From NCBI GenBank assembly GCA_020852815.1, contig JADZAN010000002.1, positions 124,001 to 188,000 of the forward strand: 64,000 nucleotides of DNA, in the 5' to 3' direction. The notes beneath the pieces are model-generated. The model was given only the letters and a program-made list of their open reading frames with translations, searched no databases and was not told the origin of the DNA. The stretch comes from Gemmatimonadaceae bacterium (GTDB taxonomy: Bacteria; Gemmatimonadota; Gemmatimonadetes; Gemmatimonadales; Gemmatimonadaceae). The position numbers were made by a program, and so were the translations under genes. Positions 55,101 through 63,187 of this stretch are shown here, piece after piece (the first letter of the stretch is position 1; each line of letters opens with the position of its first letter).

Positions 55101-55117
55101 GCGGGAGGGAGGGTGGG

Positions 55118-55414
55118 TTACGCGGCCTGGGCGCTGTCGTAGCCGCCGACGCGGAGCGCTTCGCTGATCCCCTCGTTGGCCGCGGCGGCCATCTTGAGGG
55201 CGGCGGAGAACATCCGCTTCGAGACCATCATCTGGACGGTCCCGTCGAGGAGACCCGCTTCCTGCGTGGCGAGCGCCTCGGCGTCCTGCTGGTTGGTCGG
55301 GGCGTCGGTGATGTTGGTCGTGGTGGAGCGCGCCACCTTCTCGGCCGCGCGATCCATCGACGTCTGCTGTCGCTGGATGGCGGTGAGACTGCTGGATATC
55401 GCGTTGATTGCCAT
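55118..55414 (-). CDS. Small motility-type protein (YjfB/flagellar-rod N-terminal-like)
   Basis: The 98-residue protein begins MAINAISSSLTAIQRQQTSM, then DRAAEKVARSTT. This resembles the N-terminal helix of flagellar rod/hook proteins and the short YjfB-like family (I-x-S-S-hydrophobic-A, then A-x-N-hydrophobic-A). A C-terminal helix TVQMMVSKRMFSAALKMAA also fits a rod-type alpha-helical partner (usually ending K-S-Q/YxANxK). The function of YjfB-like proteins is unknown; a link to motility is inferred. It has its own terminator. Combined with CheY/CheX genes elsewhere in the window, the cell may be flagellated. Confidence 0.7.
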   Translation of the reverse strand: MAINAISSSLTAIQRQQTSMDRAAEKVARSTTTNITDAPTNQQDAEALATQEAGLLDGTVQMMVSKRMFSAALKMAAAANEGISEALRVGGYDSAQAA

Positions 55415-55606
55415 GCACGCTCTCCTGAAGCGGGGTTCGTTCCCGGCGTCGCCGGACCTGGGGTACCTGGGGGAGTTCGGTGGACCGGCGCGTCGGCGTC
55501 GACGGGCGCAGATACACTTCTGAGGATGAGTGTCGGCAGGGGGACGGGAAACTTTAGCGAACCCGGGAATTGGGCGTTGGGGGAGGGGCGCGGCGCCCCC
55601 CCCGCC

Positions 55607-56812
55607 TCAGGAACCGACCGCGCCCGTGCCTCCCACAGCGGCCAGGAACTCCCCCAGATGCTCGGCGTGCTGCTCCGCGTCTTCCTCGCCCAGCGCGATG
55701 ACGCGTCGCAGGTAGTCTTCCTGGAACATCACCAGCGACAGGATGTCGGGGCTCGCCGACCGCCGAGTCCCGAGCCCTCGGGTCAGGAAGCGAAAGACGC
55801 GCGGCAGCCGCGGCTCGTACTCGCGGGCCAGCAGCCCGAGGTCGATCGACGGGCGCAGGACCAGGATGTCGATCACCCGCATCCCCGAGCGCTTCTCCTC
55901 CGGAATGCGCTGCACCAGCTCGTTGATCATCTTCATCCGCACCACGTCCTGATCGATCACGTCGAGGAAGACGGCGTTGTACAGCGTCCCCAGGATCTGC
56001 GCCGGCGGCGGGTACTCGTTAGGGTCGTTGACGGCCGCCGGGCGGTGCAGGCGCGAGCGCGTGGAGATGGTGATGATGCGCGAGGCCCCCAGGTGCAACG
56101 CCGGCGAGAGCGGCGCCGTGAGCCGCACCCCACCGTCGCCGTACCACTCCGTCCCCACGCGCTCGGCGGGGAAGAAGATCGGCAGCGCCGCCGACGCCAT
56201 CACGTGGTCGACGTTGAGCCTCGTCATCACGCTCTTGCGCTGCGGGCGCTCCCACTCGAAGGGGCGCCGCCCCTCCACCCACGTCACCGACATCCCCGAC
56301 GTGTAGCTGGTGGCGGTGAGCGCCGCGGCGTGCAGCGTCCCCCGCTCCAGGTTGTAGCGGATTCCCGGGAGCGCCCCCGTCTCGTCGTGCTCCAGCGTGC
56401 GCTCCAGGAAGGCGCGCAACGGCGCGGTGTCCACCATGCCACGCACACGCTCGCGCTCCCCCGGATCGCCCGACATCAACCCGTAACCCGAGCGAATCAC
56501 GCCGGTGAGCAGCGAGCGCGCATCCACGCGGTACACCTGCTCCGGCGTCATCGAGAGCCAGTGCCGGACCAGTTCGTCGGTCGACTCCTCGAACGTGCCG
56601 CGATGCGACGCGAGGTGGATCGTGTTGACCGCCCCCGCCGACACTCCGATGAGGATGGGAATGCGAAGGTGGGGATAGCGACGCGCGATGGCGCGCAGCA
56701 GCCCGGCCTGATAGGCCCCGCGCGCACCGCCCCCGCCCAGCACGAGGGCGAGATCGTCGGTCACGGGGGTGGGACGCGTCGTGAAGGGCATCGTCGTTCT
56801 CTCGTTCGTCAC
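55607..56812 (-). CDS. Patatin-like phospholipase
   Basis: The 401-residue protein has the patatin Ser-Asp dyad. The oxyanion hole is LVLGGGGARGAYQAG, the nucleophile elbow is LIGVSAGAVNTIHLA (GxSxG), and the catalytic Asp is in WYGDGGVRLTAPLSPA (DGG). VMASAALPIFFP between them is another family segment. The C-terminal ~130 residues are extra and helical (DVIDQDVVRMKMINELVQ, SLVMFQEDYLRRVIALGEED). It would hydrolyse acyl ester bonds of membrane lipids. Two ATGs (56812, 56791) are suitable starts. It is 58 bp downstream of the MATE gene, same direction. Confidence 0.9.
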   Translation of the reverse strand: MTNERTTMPFTTRPTPVTDDLALVLGGGGARGAYQAGLLRAIARRYPHLRIPILIGVSAGAVNTIHLASHRGTFEESTDELVRHWLSMTPEQVYRVDARSLLTGVIRSGYGLMSGDPGERERVRGMVDTAPLRAFLERTLEHDETGALPGIRYNLERGTLHAAALTATSYTSGMSVTWVEGRRPFEWERPQRKSVMTRLNVDHVMASAALPIFFPAERVGTEWYGDGGVRLTAPLSPALHLGASRIITISTRSRLHRPAAVNDPNEYPPPAQILGTLYNAVFLDVIDQDVVRMKMINELVQRIPEEKRSGMRVIDILVLRPSIDLGLLAREYEPRLPRVFRFLTRGLGTRRSASPDILSLVMFQEDYLRRVIALGEEDAEQHAEHLGEFLAAVGGTGAVGS

Positions 56813-56870
56813 GCGATTCGCGGCTGCGCTGATCTTCGCGCGCCGCGCACGAGTTTGCCAGCTCCACGCT

Positions 56871-58331
56871 TCACACGTGCTTCATCTTCCAGGTTCCCCG
56901 GCGAAACAGCACCGCCGACACCACCGCCAGCGATCCGTAGGCGATCGCCACGGCCAGGAAGACGCCGTGCGGACCGAGCTTCAGGTGCAATGCCAGCACC
57001 CATGCCAGCGGGATCTCCCAGAACCAGAAGCAGGCGAGGTTGATGAGCGTGGGCGTCCACGTATCCCCGGCTCCATTGAACGCCTGCGTGAGCACCATCC
57101 CGTACGCATAGAAGACGAAGCCGCCGGCCACCAGCCGCAACGCATCGATGGCGTAGCGCGCCACGCCGGCGTCGTGCGTGAAGAGCGCAACGATTTGCGG
57201 GGCAAAGACGAGGAAGAGCGCCTCGATCACGCCGAGGAAGACGACGTTGTACCGCCCGGCCATCCACACCGCGCGCTCGGCGCGGTCCGGCTTGCCTGCG
57301 CCTAACGCCTGGCCCACCATCGTCGCCGCGGCGTTGCTCATCCCCCACGAGGGGAGGAGGGCGAACGCCACGACGCGCATGGCGATGGTGTAGCCGGCCA
57401 GCGCCTCGCTCCCGAAGCCCGACAGGACACGGATCAGGATCACCCAGCTTGCCATCCCGATGAAGATCTGGAACGTCCCCGACGCCGAGAGACGCACCAG
57501 GCGCCACATGAGGATCGGCTCCACGCGCAGCACGCGGCGCGAGAGGTGGACGCGCGCGCCGGGACGCAGCAGTCGCGACAACGCCAGCAGCGCCCCGGTC
57601 CCGCGCCCGATGGTCGTGGCCACCGCAGCCCCCATCACCCCCAGCTCCGGGAAGGGGCCAAGCCCAAAGATGAGGCACGGGCCGAGCGCGATGTTGATCG
57701 CGTTCGCGATCCACAACGTGCGCATGGCGATCACGGCATCCCCCGCGCCGCGGAAGATCGCGTTGAGGAGGAAGAGCATCAGCACGCTGGCGTTCCCGCC
57801 CAGCATCACCCGCGTGAAGCCGCTCCCCGAGGCAATGACGTCCGGCTCGGCCCCCATCGCCGCCAGCAGCTGAGGTGCGAAGATCGCGCCGCCCACGCCT
57901 AACGCCACGGAGAGGACGAGCCCCAGCAGCACGGCCTGCATCGCCGCACGCGACGCCCCCATCGGGTCGTGCTCGCCGATGCGGCGCGCCACCAGCGCCG
58001 TGACGCCGATGCCGAGTCCCATCGCGATCGTGTAGACGAGCGTCATCATCGACTCGGTCAGTCCCACTGCTGCGATCGCCTGGGGACCGAGTCGCGAGAC
58101 GAAGAAGACGTCGACGACGGCGAAGATGCTCTCCATCGCCATCTCCAGCACCATCGGGATGGCGAGGAGCAGGATGGCCTGCCCGGTCGCTCCCTTGGTG
58201 TAGTCGATGTGCGTCCCGCGCAGCGCCTGGCGCACCAACTGCCACGTGCTGCGAGGAGGATCGTTGTTCCCTGGTGGCGACGCGGCGGGGCCCGCCGAGC
58301 GCGGCTCGGCGGAAGTCGTGTCGTGCTTCAT
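56871..58331 (-). CDS. MATE-family efflux transporter
   Basis: The 486-residue inner-membrane antiporter has 12 helices in two homologous halves. It shows GQAILLLAIPMVLEMAMESI, DVFFVSRLGPQAIAAVGLTE and ALVARRIGEHDPMGA in half one, then WGMSNAAATMVGQALGAGKP and QAFNGAGDTWTPTLIN in half two. It probably exports organic cations or drugs with Na+ or H+ counterflow. The start 58331 gives a ~45-residue hydrophilic N-terminus. An ATG at 58370 would add 13 residues and would sit immediately downstream of a C-rich leader, as at other genes here, so it is a serious alternative. Confidence 0.9.
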   Translation of the reverse strand: MKHDTTSAEPRSAGPAASPPGNNDPPRSTWQLVRQALRGTHIDYTKGATGQAILLLAIPMVLEMAMESIFAVVDVFFVSRLGPQAIAAVGLTESMMTLVYTIAMGLGIGVTALVARRIGEHDPMGASRAAMQAVLLGLVLSVALGVGGAIFAPQLLAAMGAEPDVIASGSGFTRVMLGGNASVLMLFLLNAIFRGAGDAVIAMRTLWIANAINIALGPCLIFGLGPFPELGVMGAAVATTIGRGTGALLALSRLLRPGARVHLSRRVLRVEPILMWRLVRLSASGTFQIFIGMASWVILIRVLSGFGSEALAGYTIAMRVVAFALLPSWGMSNAAATMVGQALGAGKPDRAERAVWMAGRYNVVFLGVIEALFLVFAPQIVALFTHDAGVARYAIDALRLVAGGFVFYAYGMVLTQAFNGAGDTWTPTLINLACFWFWEIPLAWVLALHLKLGPHGVFLAVAIAYGSLAVVSAVLFRRGTWKMKHV

Positions 58332-58746
58332 GCGTTGTGTGGCGAAGGGTAGCGATGCCCGTCGCGGCATCGCGGGCGGATCGGGCGGAGGGGCGGGGGG
58401 GCAGGGGGTGGGGGGACGTGACGCGGCGTTACCGCGCGCGCACGTCCTACACGTTGCGCCCCGCAAAGGTGGCGGCGACGATCCCGACGGTGTCGGGGGC
58501 GCCTGCCCCGTTGGTCGTGTGACCCGTGGTCGTGGTGATCCGCATCGATGTCGCTCCTGCAGGCGAGACCCTCGCTCGCGGCAGGCGGTCACAGGCCGCG
58601 CCCAACGAGGGTGGCCCCGGCGTGCGGCGGTGTGCGGCGGTGTGAGCCGGCGTGTGCCGGTGTGCGGCGGCGTGTGCCGGTGTGTGCCGGTGTGTGAAGG
58701 AATCCCCTCTCGACAGAATCGTGCGCGGATCGCATTCTCCGCCCCC
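58332..58746. other. 415-bp divergent intergenic region with repeats
   Basis: This region separates the MATE gene (leftward) from the polyferredoxin-like gene (rightward). It has a G-run tract at about 58371-58415 (C-rich in MATE sense) and the 10-bp repeat array at 58621-58700. Open frames through the array encode only HTPPHTGTRR-type low complexity, so no gene is proposed. Confidence 0.65.
58621..58700. repeat. Eight-unit 10-bp tandem array (YGTGYSSCGG)
   Basis: Eight successive 10-bp units with small changes (CGTGCGGCGG, TGTGCGGCGG, TGTGAGCCGG, CGTGTGCCGG and so on) end 46 nt before the ATG at 58747. A 10-bp period equals one helical turn. A related unit lies at 48509-48537. Confidence 0.9.
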
Positions 58747-59748
58747 ATGCAGCGCACCCATGTTCCGCGCCCCAGCCAACCCTGGCATCTCGTTCAAGGG
58801 GCCATGCTCCTTGCCACTGTGGGCTTCCTGGTGGCGGTGTGGCTACGCCCCGAGCCATCGCTCACGTTGTTCTGGGGAGTCGTTGTCCCGCTCCTTCCGT
58901 TCTCGTTCTTCGTGAGCCCGCTTCTGTGGCGCGGCGTCTGTCCGCTGGCCACGTTCAACATGATGTCCAACACGCCGGGTGGGCGGCGACATCCGACACA
59001 TGCGGCGCGCTGGGCCGGCGCCCCGGCGATGCTTGCGCTTGCCGTCCTCGTTCCGGCGCGCCACTTCGCCTTCAATGTGCGCGGGGAGGCGCTGGTGCTG
59101 CTCGTCGTTGGGGCGGCGACCGCGGCCATCCTTCTCGGTCGTCGCTACGAGGCGCGCGCCGGCTTCTGCAACTCGTTCTGCCCCGTCCTCCCGGTCGAGC
59201 AGCTGTACGGCATGCAGCCGGTGCTCACGCTGGAGAATCCGCGCTGCGCCACCTGCAGCGCGTGCACGCCGCGTGGCTGCCTGGACCTGGCGCGCGACAA
59301 GACACTCGCGCAGGTGCTGGGGCGCGCCCGCCGCGGTCGTGCCTGGCTGCTCTCGGCCTTTGGCGTCTTCGCGGTCGCATTCCCGGGCTTCATCTATGGC
59401 TACTTCAACGTGAACGACGCGGAGGCCGCGGCCGCCGGCTCCATCTACTACCACATGTTCGAGCACTCCCTCGAGAGCGCGCTGATCTTCGGGACGATCG
59501 TGCTCGTGACCGGTGCATCGGCCGCCGTCGCCCTGCCGCTCCTCGCGGCGGTGGCGGGCGGGACCTACTACTGGTATGCCGTCCCGGTCATCCTCAAGGC
59601 GTTGCACCTCCTGACGCCGGCGGCGGTGCTGGGCTTGCGCGTCCTCCTCGGCGCCTTCCTCCTCTGGTGGCTGCAACGCGCGTTGCGCCTGTCGGCCGGA
59701 GGCGTGCCGGTGCAACGTCGCGGGCTCCCGCTGGCCGTCGCCGACTAG
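58747..59748 (+). CDS. Polyferredoxin-like (NapH/NosR-type) membrane protein
   Basis: The 333-residue membrane protein has about eight helices and cysteine motifs. GVCPLATFNMM after helix two and GFCNSFCPVLPVEQLYG recall the CP motif of NapH/NosR-type proteins. NPRCATCSACTPRGCLDL resembles a ferredoxin-type cluster segment, but with fewer Cys than a full 2[4Fe-4S] domain. It probably passes electrons across or into the membrane; the electron acceptor is unknown. C-terminal helices are separated by an acidic loop (NVNDAEAAAAG). It lies 46 nt after the 10-bp array and 7 nt before an M20 peptidase gene. Confidence 0.8.
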   Translation: MQRTHVPRPSQPWHLVQGAMLLATVGFLVAVWLRPEPSLTLFWGVVVPLLPFSFFVSPLLWRGVCPLATFNMMSNTPGGRRHPTHAARWAGAPAMLALAVLVPARHFAFNVRGEALVLLVVGAATAAILLGRRYEARAGFCNSFCPVLPVEQLYGMQPVLTLENPRCATCSACTPRGCLDLARDKTLAQVLGRARRGRAWLLSAFGVFAVAFPGFIYGYFNVNDAEAAAAGSIYYHMFEHSLESALIFGTIVLVTGASAAVALPLLAAVAGGTYYWYAVPVILKALHLLTPAAVLGLRVLLGAFLLWWLQRALRLSAGGVPVQRRGLPLAVAD

Positions 59749-59755
59749 CACGCGG

Positions 59756-60985
59756 TTGCCAGCCGGCACCGTCAGGAGCAAAGCCGAGCGCGACGCGAAG
59801 CTCGCCGCGGCCATCCGGCGCACGCTCAAGCGCGACACCGCCGACCTGGTCGACTTCGCCTCGACGCTCATCGCCATCCCCAGCGAGAACCCGCCGGGGA
59901 GGGCGTACGAGGCGTGCGCGAAGCTCATCGCCCGACAACTGCGCCAGCTCGGTCTCGCCGTGCGAACCGAGAATCCCACGGGCGAAGGACCGTGCGTGAT
60001 CGGGACGTTCGGCGATGGCGGTCGGGCGCTCTACTTCAGCGGTCACTACGACGTGGTCCCGGCGCAGCAGCGCGCGCAGTTCACGCCGCGCATCGAGAAG
60101 CGCCACCTGCATGGGCGCGGCGCCGCCGACATGAAGGGAGGGATCGCCGCGATGGCCTTCGCCATCCGCGCGCTGATGGCCACCGGCTTCGCGCCGGCTG
60201 GGCGCCTCATATCGGTGTCGGTGCCTGACGAGGAGACCTCTGGACCACGCGGGACCGTGGCGCTCTCCGGCGCCGGCTTCATCGAGCGCGACGCCATCGG
60301 GATGCTGACCATGGAACCGACGGCCGGCGTGATCTGGAACGCCAGCCGCGGCGTCATCACCGTGCGTGTGACGGCGCTGGGGAAGGAAGCGCATGTGGGG
60401 TTGAGCTGCCGTGGCGTGAACGCGTTCACGCGCATGCTCGCGGTCGCGTCGGAGTTCGGCGCGCTGGAACGCGAAGTTTCGCAGCGTCGCACGCGGTTCA
60501 ACGTCACCCCCGACGCGGCGCGTGCCTCGATCCTCCTCATGGGGGGGGAACTGTCCGGCGGCGACAACTTCAACGTCGTCCCCGACCGCGCGTCGTTCAC
60601 CGTCGACCGGCGATTCAACCCCGAGGAGGACTTCGACACCGAGAAGGGGCGCCTTTTCGACGTCATCGAACGCGCGCGCGCCGCCGGCATCGACTGCGAA
60701 GTGGAGGTGATGCAGGAGGGAGTCGCCGCCGCCACGGAGCCGTCGGTGACGTTAGGCAGGGCGCTGGCCTCCAGCATTCGCGGCGTGACCAGCGGGCGCG
60801 CCCGCTTCGAGATCTGCCCCGGCGTGCTCGAGACGAGGCACTACGCCACGCTCGGCATCCCCGCCTTCGCCTACGGCCCGGGGTTGCTCTCGGTCGCACA
60901 TGGCCCGCACGAGTTTGTCTCGATCGAGAAGCTGGTGCAGTGCGCCGAGGTGTACGCGCTCACGGCGGCGCGACTGCTCGCGTAG
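59756..60985 (+). CDS. M20 family peptidase (ArgE/DapE-like)
   Basis: The 409-residue zinc amidohydrolase has YFSGHYDVVPAQQ (His, Asp), GRGAADMKGGIAAMAFA (bridging Asp), VSVPDEETSGPRGT (catalytic and metal Glu), and LSVAHGPHEFVSIEKL (final His) at the C-terminus. The lid domain has GKEAHVGLSCRGVNAFTRM and a basic binding patch. It would cleave acyl groups from amino acids such as N-acetylornithine or succinyl-diaminopimelate; specificity is uncertain. The start is TTG 59756, 7 nt after the upstream stop, suggesting coupling to the polyferredoxin-like gene. Confidence 0.9.
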   Translation: MPAGTVRSKAERDAKLAAAIRRTLKRDTADLVDFASTLIAIPSENPPGRAYEACAKLIARQLRQLGLAVRTENPTGEGPCVIGTFGDGGRALYFSGHYDVVPAQQRAQFTPRIEKRHLHGRGAADMKGGIAAMAFAIRALMATGFAPAGRLISVSVPDEETSGPRGTVALSGAGFIERDAIGMLTMEPTAGVIWNASRGVITVRVTALGKEAHVGLSCRGVNAFTRMLAVASEFGALEREVSQRRTRFNVTPDAARASILLMGGELSGGDNFNVVPDRASFTVDRRFNPEEDFDTEKGRLFDVIERARAAGIDCEVEVMQEGVAAATEPSVTLGRALASSIRGVTSGRARFEICPGVLETRHYATLGIPAFAYGPGLLSVAHGPHEFVSIEKLVQCAEVYALTAARLLA

Positions 60986-61030
60986 GGCGAACGGCTCGTG
61001 CAAGGCGCGCCGTTGGCGTGAACCGGGCGG

Positions 61031-61447
61031 CTATTCTGGAACCAGCGCCGTGGCTTCGATCTCGACCTTAGCGCGCGGCTCGACAAGTCCGGCGACGATC
61101 ACCACCGCCATCGCCGGAAAGTGGCGCCCAACGATCTCGCGGTACAGACGTCCGACGTCGCGCAACGACGCATTGTACTCCTCGCGCGAGGTGATGTACC
61201 ACGTGAGGCGCACGAGGTGCTCGGGGGCGGCGCCGGCAGCAGCAAGGACCGCCACCACGTTGCGAAACGCCTGCGCGCACTGCGCCGCGAGGTCGTCGCT
61301 GGGAAACTGCATCGTGACGGGATCCCACCCCACCTGACCGGCGGTGACCACGACGCGTCCGCGCCCGGTCATCCCGTTGGCATAGCCGGACGGTCGCGGC
61401 CAGCCGTCGGGGGCAACGGGGGTGGGAAGTGCGCGTTCGTCGCTCAT
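61031..61447 (-). CDS. RidA/YjgF family protein
   Basis: The 138-residue protein is of the RidA/YER057c/UK114 family, which deaminates reactive enamine/imine intermediates or acts in amino-aromatic catabolism. It shows GRGRVVVTAGQVGWDPVTMQ, AAQCAQAFRNVVAVLAAAG, LVRLTWYITSREEYNASLRD and PAMAVVIVAGLVEPRAKVEI, then EATALVP, the last with Arg and Glu of the active cleft. It overlaps the stop of the upstream CoA-ligase gene by 4 nt (ATGA), which shows translational coupling. Confidence 0.92.
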   Translation of the reverse strand: MSDERALPTPVAPDGWPRPSGYANGMTGRGRVVVTAGQVGWDPVTMQFPSDDLAAQCAQAFRNVVAVLAAAGAAPEHLVRLTWYITSREEYNASLRDVGRLYREIVGRHFPAMAVVIVAGLVEPRAKVEIEATALVPE

Positions 61448-63171
61448 CGTGCGGCGTCCCTCTCGGTGTTTCCGTCGGTGGTGGGGCGGTCGTGCTCGCG
61501 GTCGCGCAATACGAAACGTTGCAGCTTGCCGGTGGCGGTGCGCGGCATGGCATCCACGAACTCGATGGCGCGCGGATACTTGTACGGCGCCAGCTGCTCC
61601 TTCACCCACGCTTGCAGCTGTCGAGCCGTCTCCGGCGAGCGGGCGACCCCCGGCTTGACCACGATGCACGCCTTCACCAGCTGCCCGCGATGCTCGTCGG
61701 GGACGCCGATCACGGCGCACTCCTGCACGGCCGGATGCTCCAGCAACACCCCCTCCACCTCGGGGCCGGAGATGTTGTATCCCGACGAGACGATCATGTC
61801 GTCGGTGCGCGCCTGGTACCAGAAGTAGCCATCGGCGTCGCGGATGTATGAGTCGCCGGTGAGGTTCCACCCATTGCGCGCGTACGCCTGCTGCCGCTCG
61901 AGGTTGAGCAGGTAGCGACACCCCGTGGGACCGCGTACCGCCAGGCGCCCGATCGTGCCGTCGGCGACGGGCCGCACATCGTCGTCCACGACGCACGCCT
62001 CATAGCCCGGCACCACACGCCCGGTCGACCCCGGTCGCACATCGCCCCCCGACGCCGAGATGAAGATGTGGAGCATCTCCGTCGCCCCGATCCCGTCGAT
62101 GATGGTGAGCCCGGTCGCCTCCTTCCACGCATTGAAGGTCGACAGCGGCAACGCCTCACCAGCCGAGACACACCGCTTGAGCGAGGAGAGATCCTGGTCC
62201 TTCCGCACTCCCAGCATGGCGCGATACGCGGTGGGCGCGGTGAAGACCGTTGTCGCCTTGTAGTCGTGGATGGCCTGGATCAGGAAAGGGGGCGTCGCCT
62301 GCTCGAGCAGCACGCTGCTCGCCCCGAAGCGCATGGGGAAGAGCACCAGCCCACCCAACCCGAAGGTGAAGGCAAACGGCGGCGAACCAATGAAGACGTC
62401 GTCCATGTCCGGCTGGAGGACATAACGGGGAAAACAGTCGCAGATTGCCAGCACGTCGCGATGGAAGTGCATCGTCCCCTTCCCCTCGCCGGTCGTTCCC
62501 GAGGTGAAGGCAATGAGCGCCACGTCGTCGGCGGCGGTGGCGGCGTTCGCGAACGTCGTCGGCTTCCCCGCCATGCGCGCCTCGAGCGACTGCGAGGCGT
62601 CGGCGCCTGGCTGCACGTTGTACTCCACCACGCGCGCCCCGTCGCGCGCGCGGCCGTCGGCGTGGTGCGCCATGGCCACGGCGCAGTCGGCGGTGAGGCG
62701 AGCGTCGGTGATGGCCAACGCGATACGCGCCTTGTCGGCGATGAAGACCAGCTCCCGCGCGCGGCTCAGCGGCACTGTAGTCACCACGATGCCGCCCGCC
62801 TTCAACACCGCGAACCAGAGCGCCGCCAGCATTGGCGAGTTGGGGCCGCGCAGCATCACGCGGTTCCCGGGCACCACCCCCAGGTCGTCCACCAGCACGT
62901 GGGCGAGCTGGTTGGCCTTTGCCAGGAGTTCCGCGTACGTCCACCGAATGCCCGGCGCAATGAAGCAGGCGCGATCCCCCCATCCGCGCGCCACCGCCGC
63001 ATCGAGCAGCTCGGCGGCGCAGTTGAGCCGGTCGGGATAGGCCAACTCCGGAATGCCGCTGTAGTCCATCCGCGGCCACGATTCGCGTGGCGGCAGGGCA
63101 TCGCGCGCGAAGGTGTCGACGTGGGCGGTCGGGACGCCGCCGGGGAGACGAGGGGAGGTCGCTGCCGTCAT
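61444..63171 (-). CDS. Aryl-CoA ligase (2-aminobenzoate/benzoate-CoA ligase-like)
   Basis: The 575-residue AMP-forming acyl-CoA synthetase activates a carboxylate via acyl-AMP to CoA thioester. Motifs are ALIAFTSGTTGEGKGTMHFH (P-loop-like), TPPFLIQAIHDYKATTVFTA, IIDGIGATEMLHIFISASGG, NGWNLTGDSYIRDADGYFWY and RTDDMIVSSGYNISGPEVE, plus PRTATGKLQRFVLRD with the catalytic Lys. The N-terminal AHVDTFARDALPPRESWP and YPDRLNCAAELLD segments resemble 2-aminobenzoate/benzoate-CoA ligases. The substrate is inferred from this resemblance and from the RidA and acyl-CoA dehydrogenase neighbours. Confidence 0.85.
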   Translation of the reverse strand: MTAATSPRLPGGVPTAHVDTFARDALPPRESWPRMDYSGIPELAYPDRLNCAAELLDAAVARGWGDRACFIAPGIRWTYAELLAKANQLAHVLVDDLGVVPGNRVMLRGPNSPMLAALWFAVLKAGGIVVTTVPLSRARELVFIADKARIALAITDARLTADCAVAMAHHADGRARDGARVVEYNVQPGADASQSLEARMAGKPTTFANAATAADDVALIAFTSGTTGEGKGTMHFHRDVLAICDCFPRYVLQPDMDDVFIGSPPFAFTFGLGGLVLFPMRFGASSVLLEQATPPFLIQAIHDYKATTVFTAPTAYRAMLGVRKDQDLSSLKRCVSAGEALPLSTFNAWKEATGLTIIDGIGATEMLHIFISASGGDVRPGSTGRVVPGYEACVVDDDVRPVADGTIGRLAVRGPTGCRYLLNLERQQAYARNGWNLTGDSYIRDADGYFWYQARTDDMIVSSGYNISGPEVEGVLLEHPAVQECAVIGVPDEHRGQLVKACIVVKPGVARSPETARQLQAWVKEQLAPYKYPRAIEFVDAMPRTATGKLQRFVLRDREHDRPTTDGNTERDAAR

Positions 63172-63187
63172 GCGTGGGGGCCGGCGT

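Larger units (their letters stand above)
54582..55117. other. 536-bp region upstream of the PEP-CTERM gene
   Basis: No gene was recognised. It includes a 13-bp direct repeat near 54640 and a 14-bp inverted repeat near 54703-54769, both probably in the upstream control region of the PEP-CTERM gene. The right end (55064-55100) carries the terminator of the YjfB-like gene, which also reads leftward. Confidence 0.6.

Noticed and set aside
58621-58700. CRISPR array
   Set aside because: The period is 10 bp without spacers, and there are no cas genes. It is a simple tandem repeat.
58371-58757. Upstream extension of the MATE gene (to 58757)
   Set aside because: The extension encodes HTPPHTGTRR-like low complexity from the 10-bp array and G-rich tract; it is not conserved MATE sequence.
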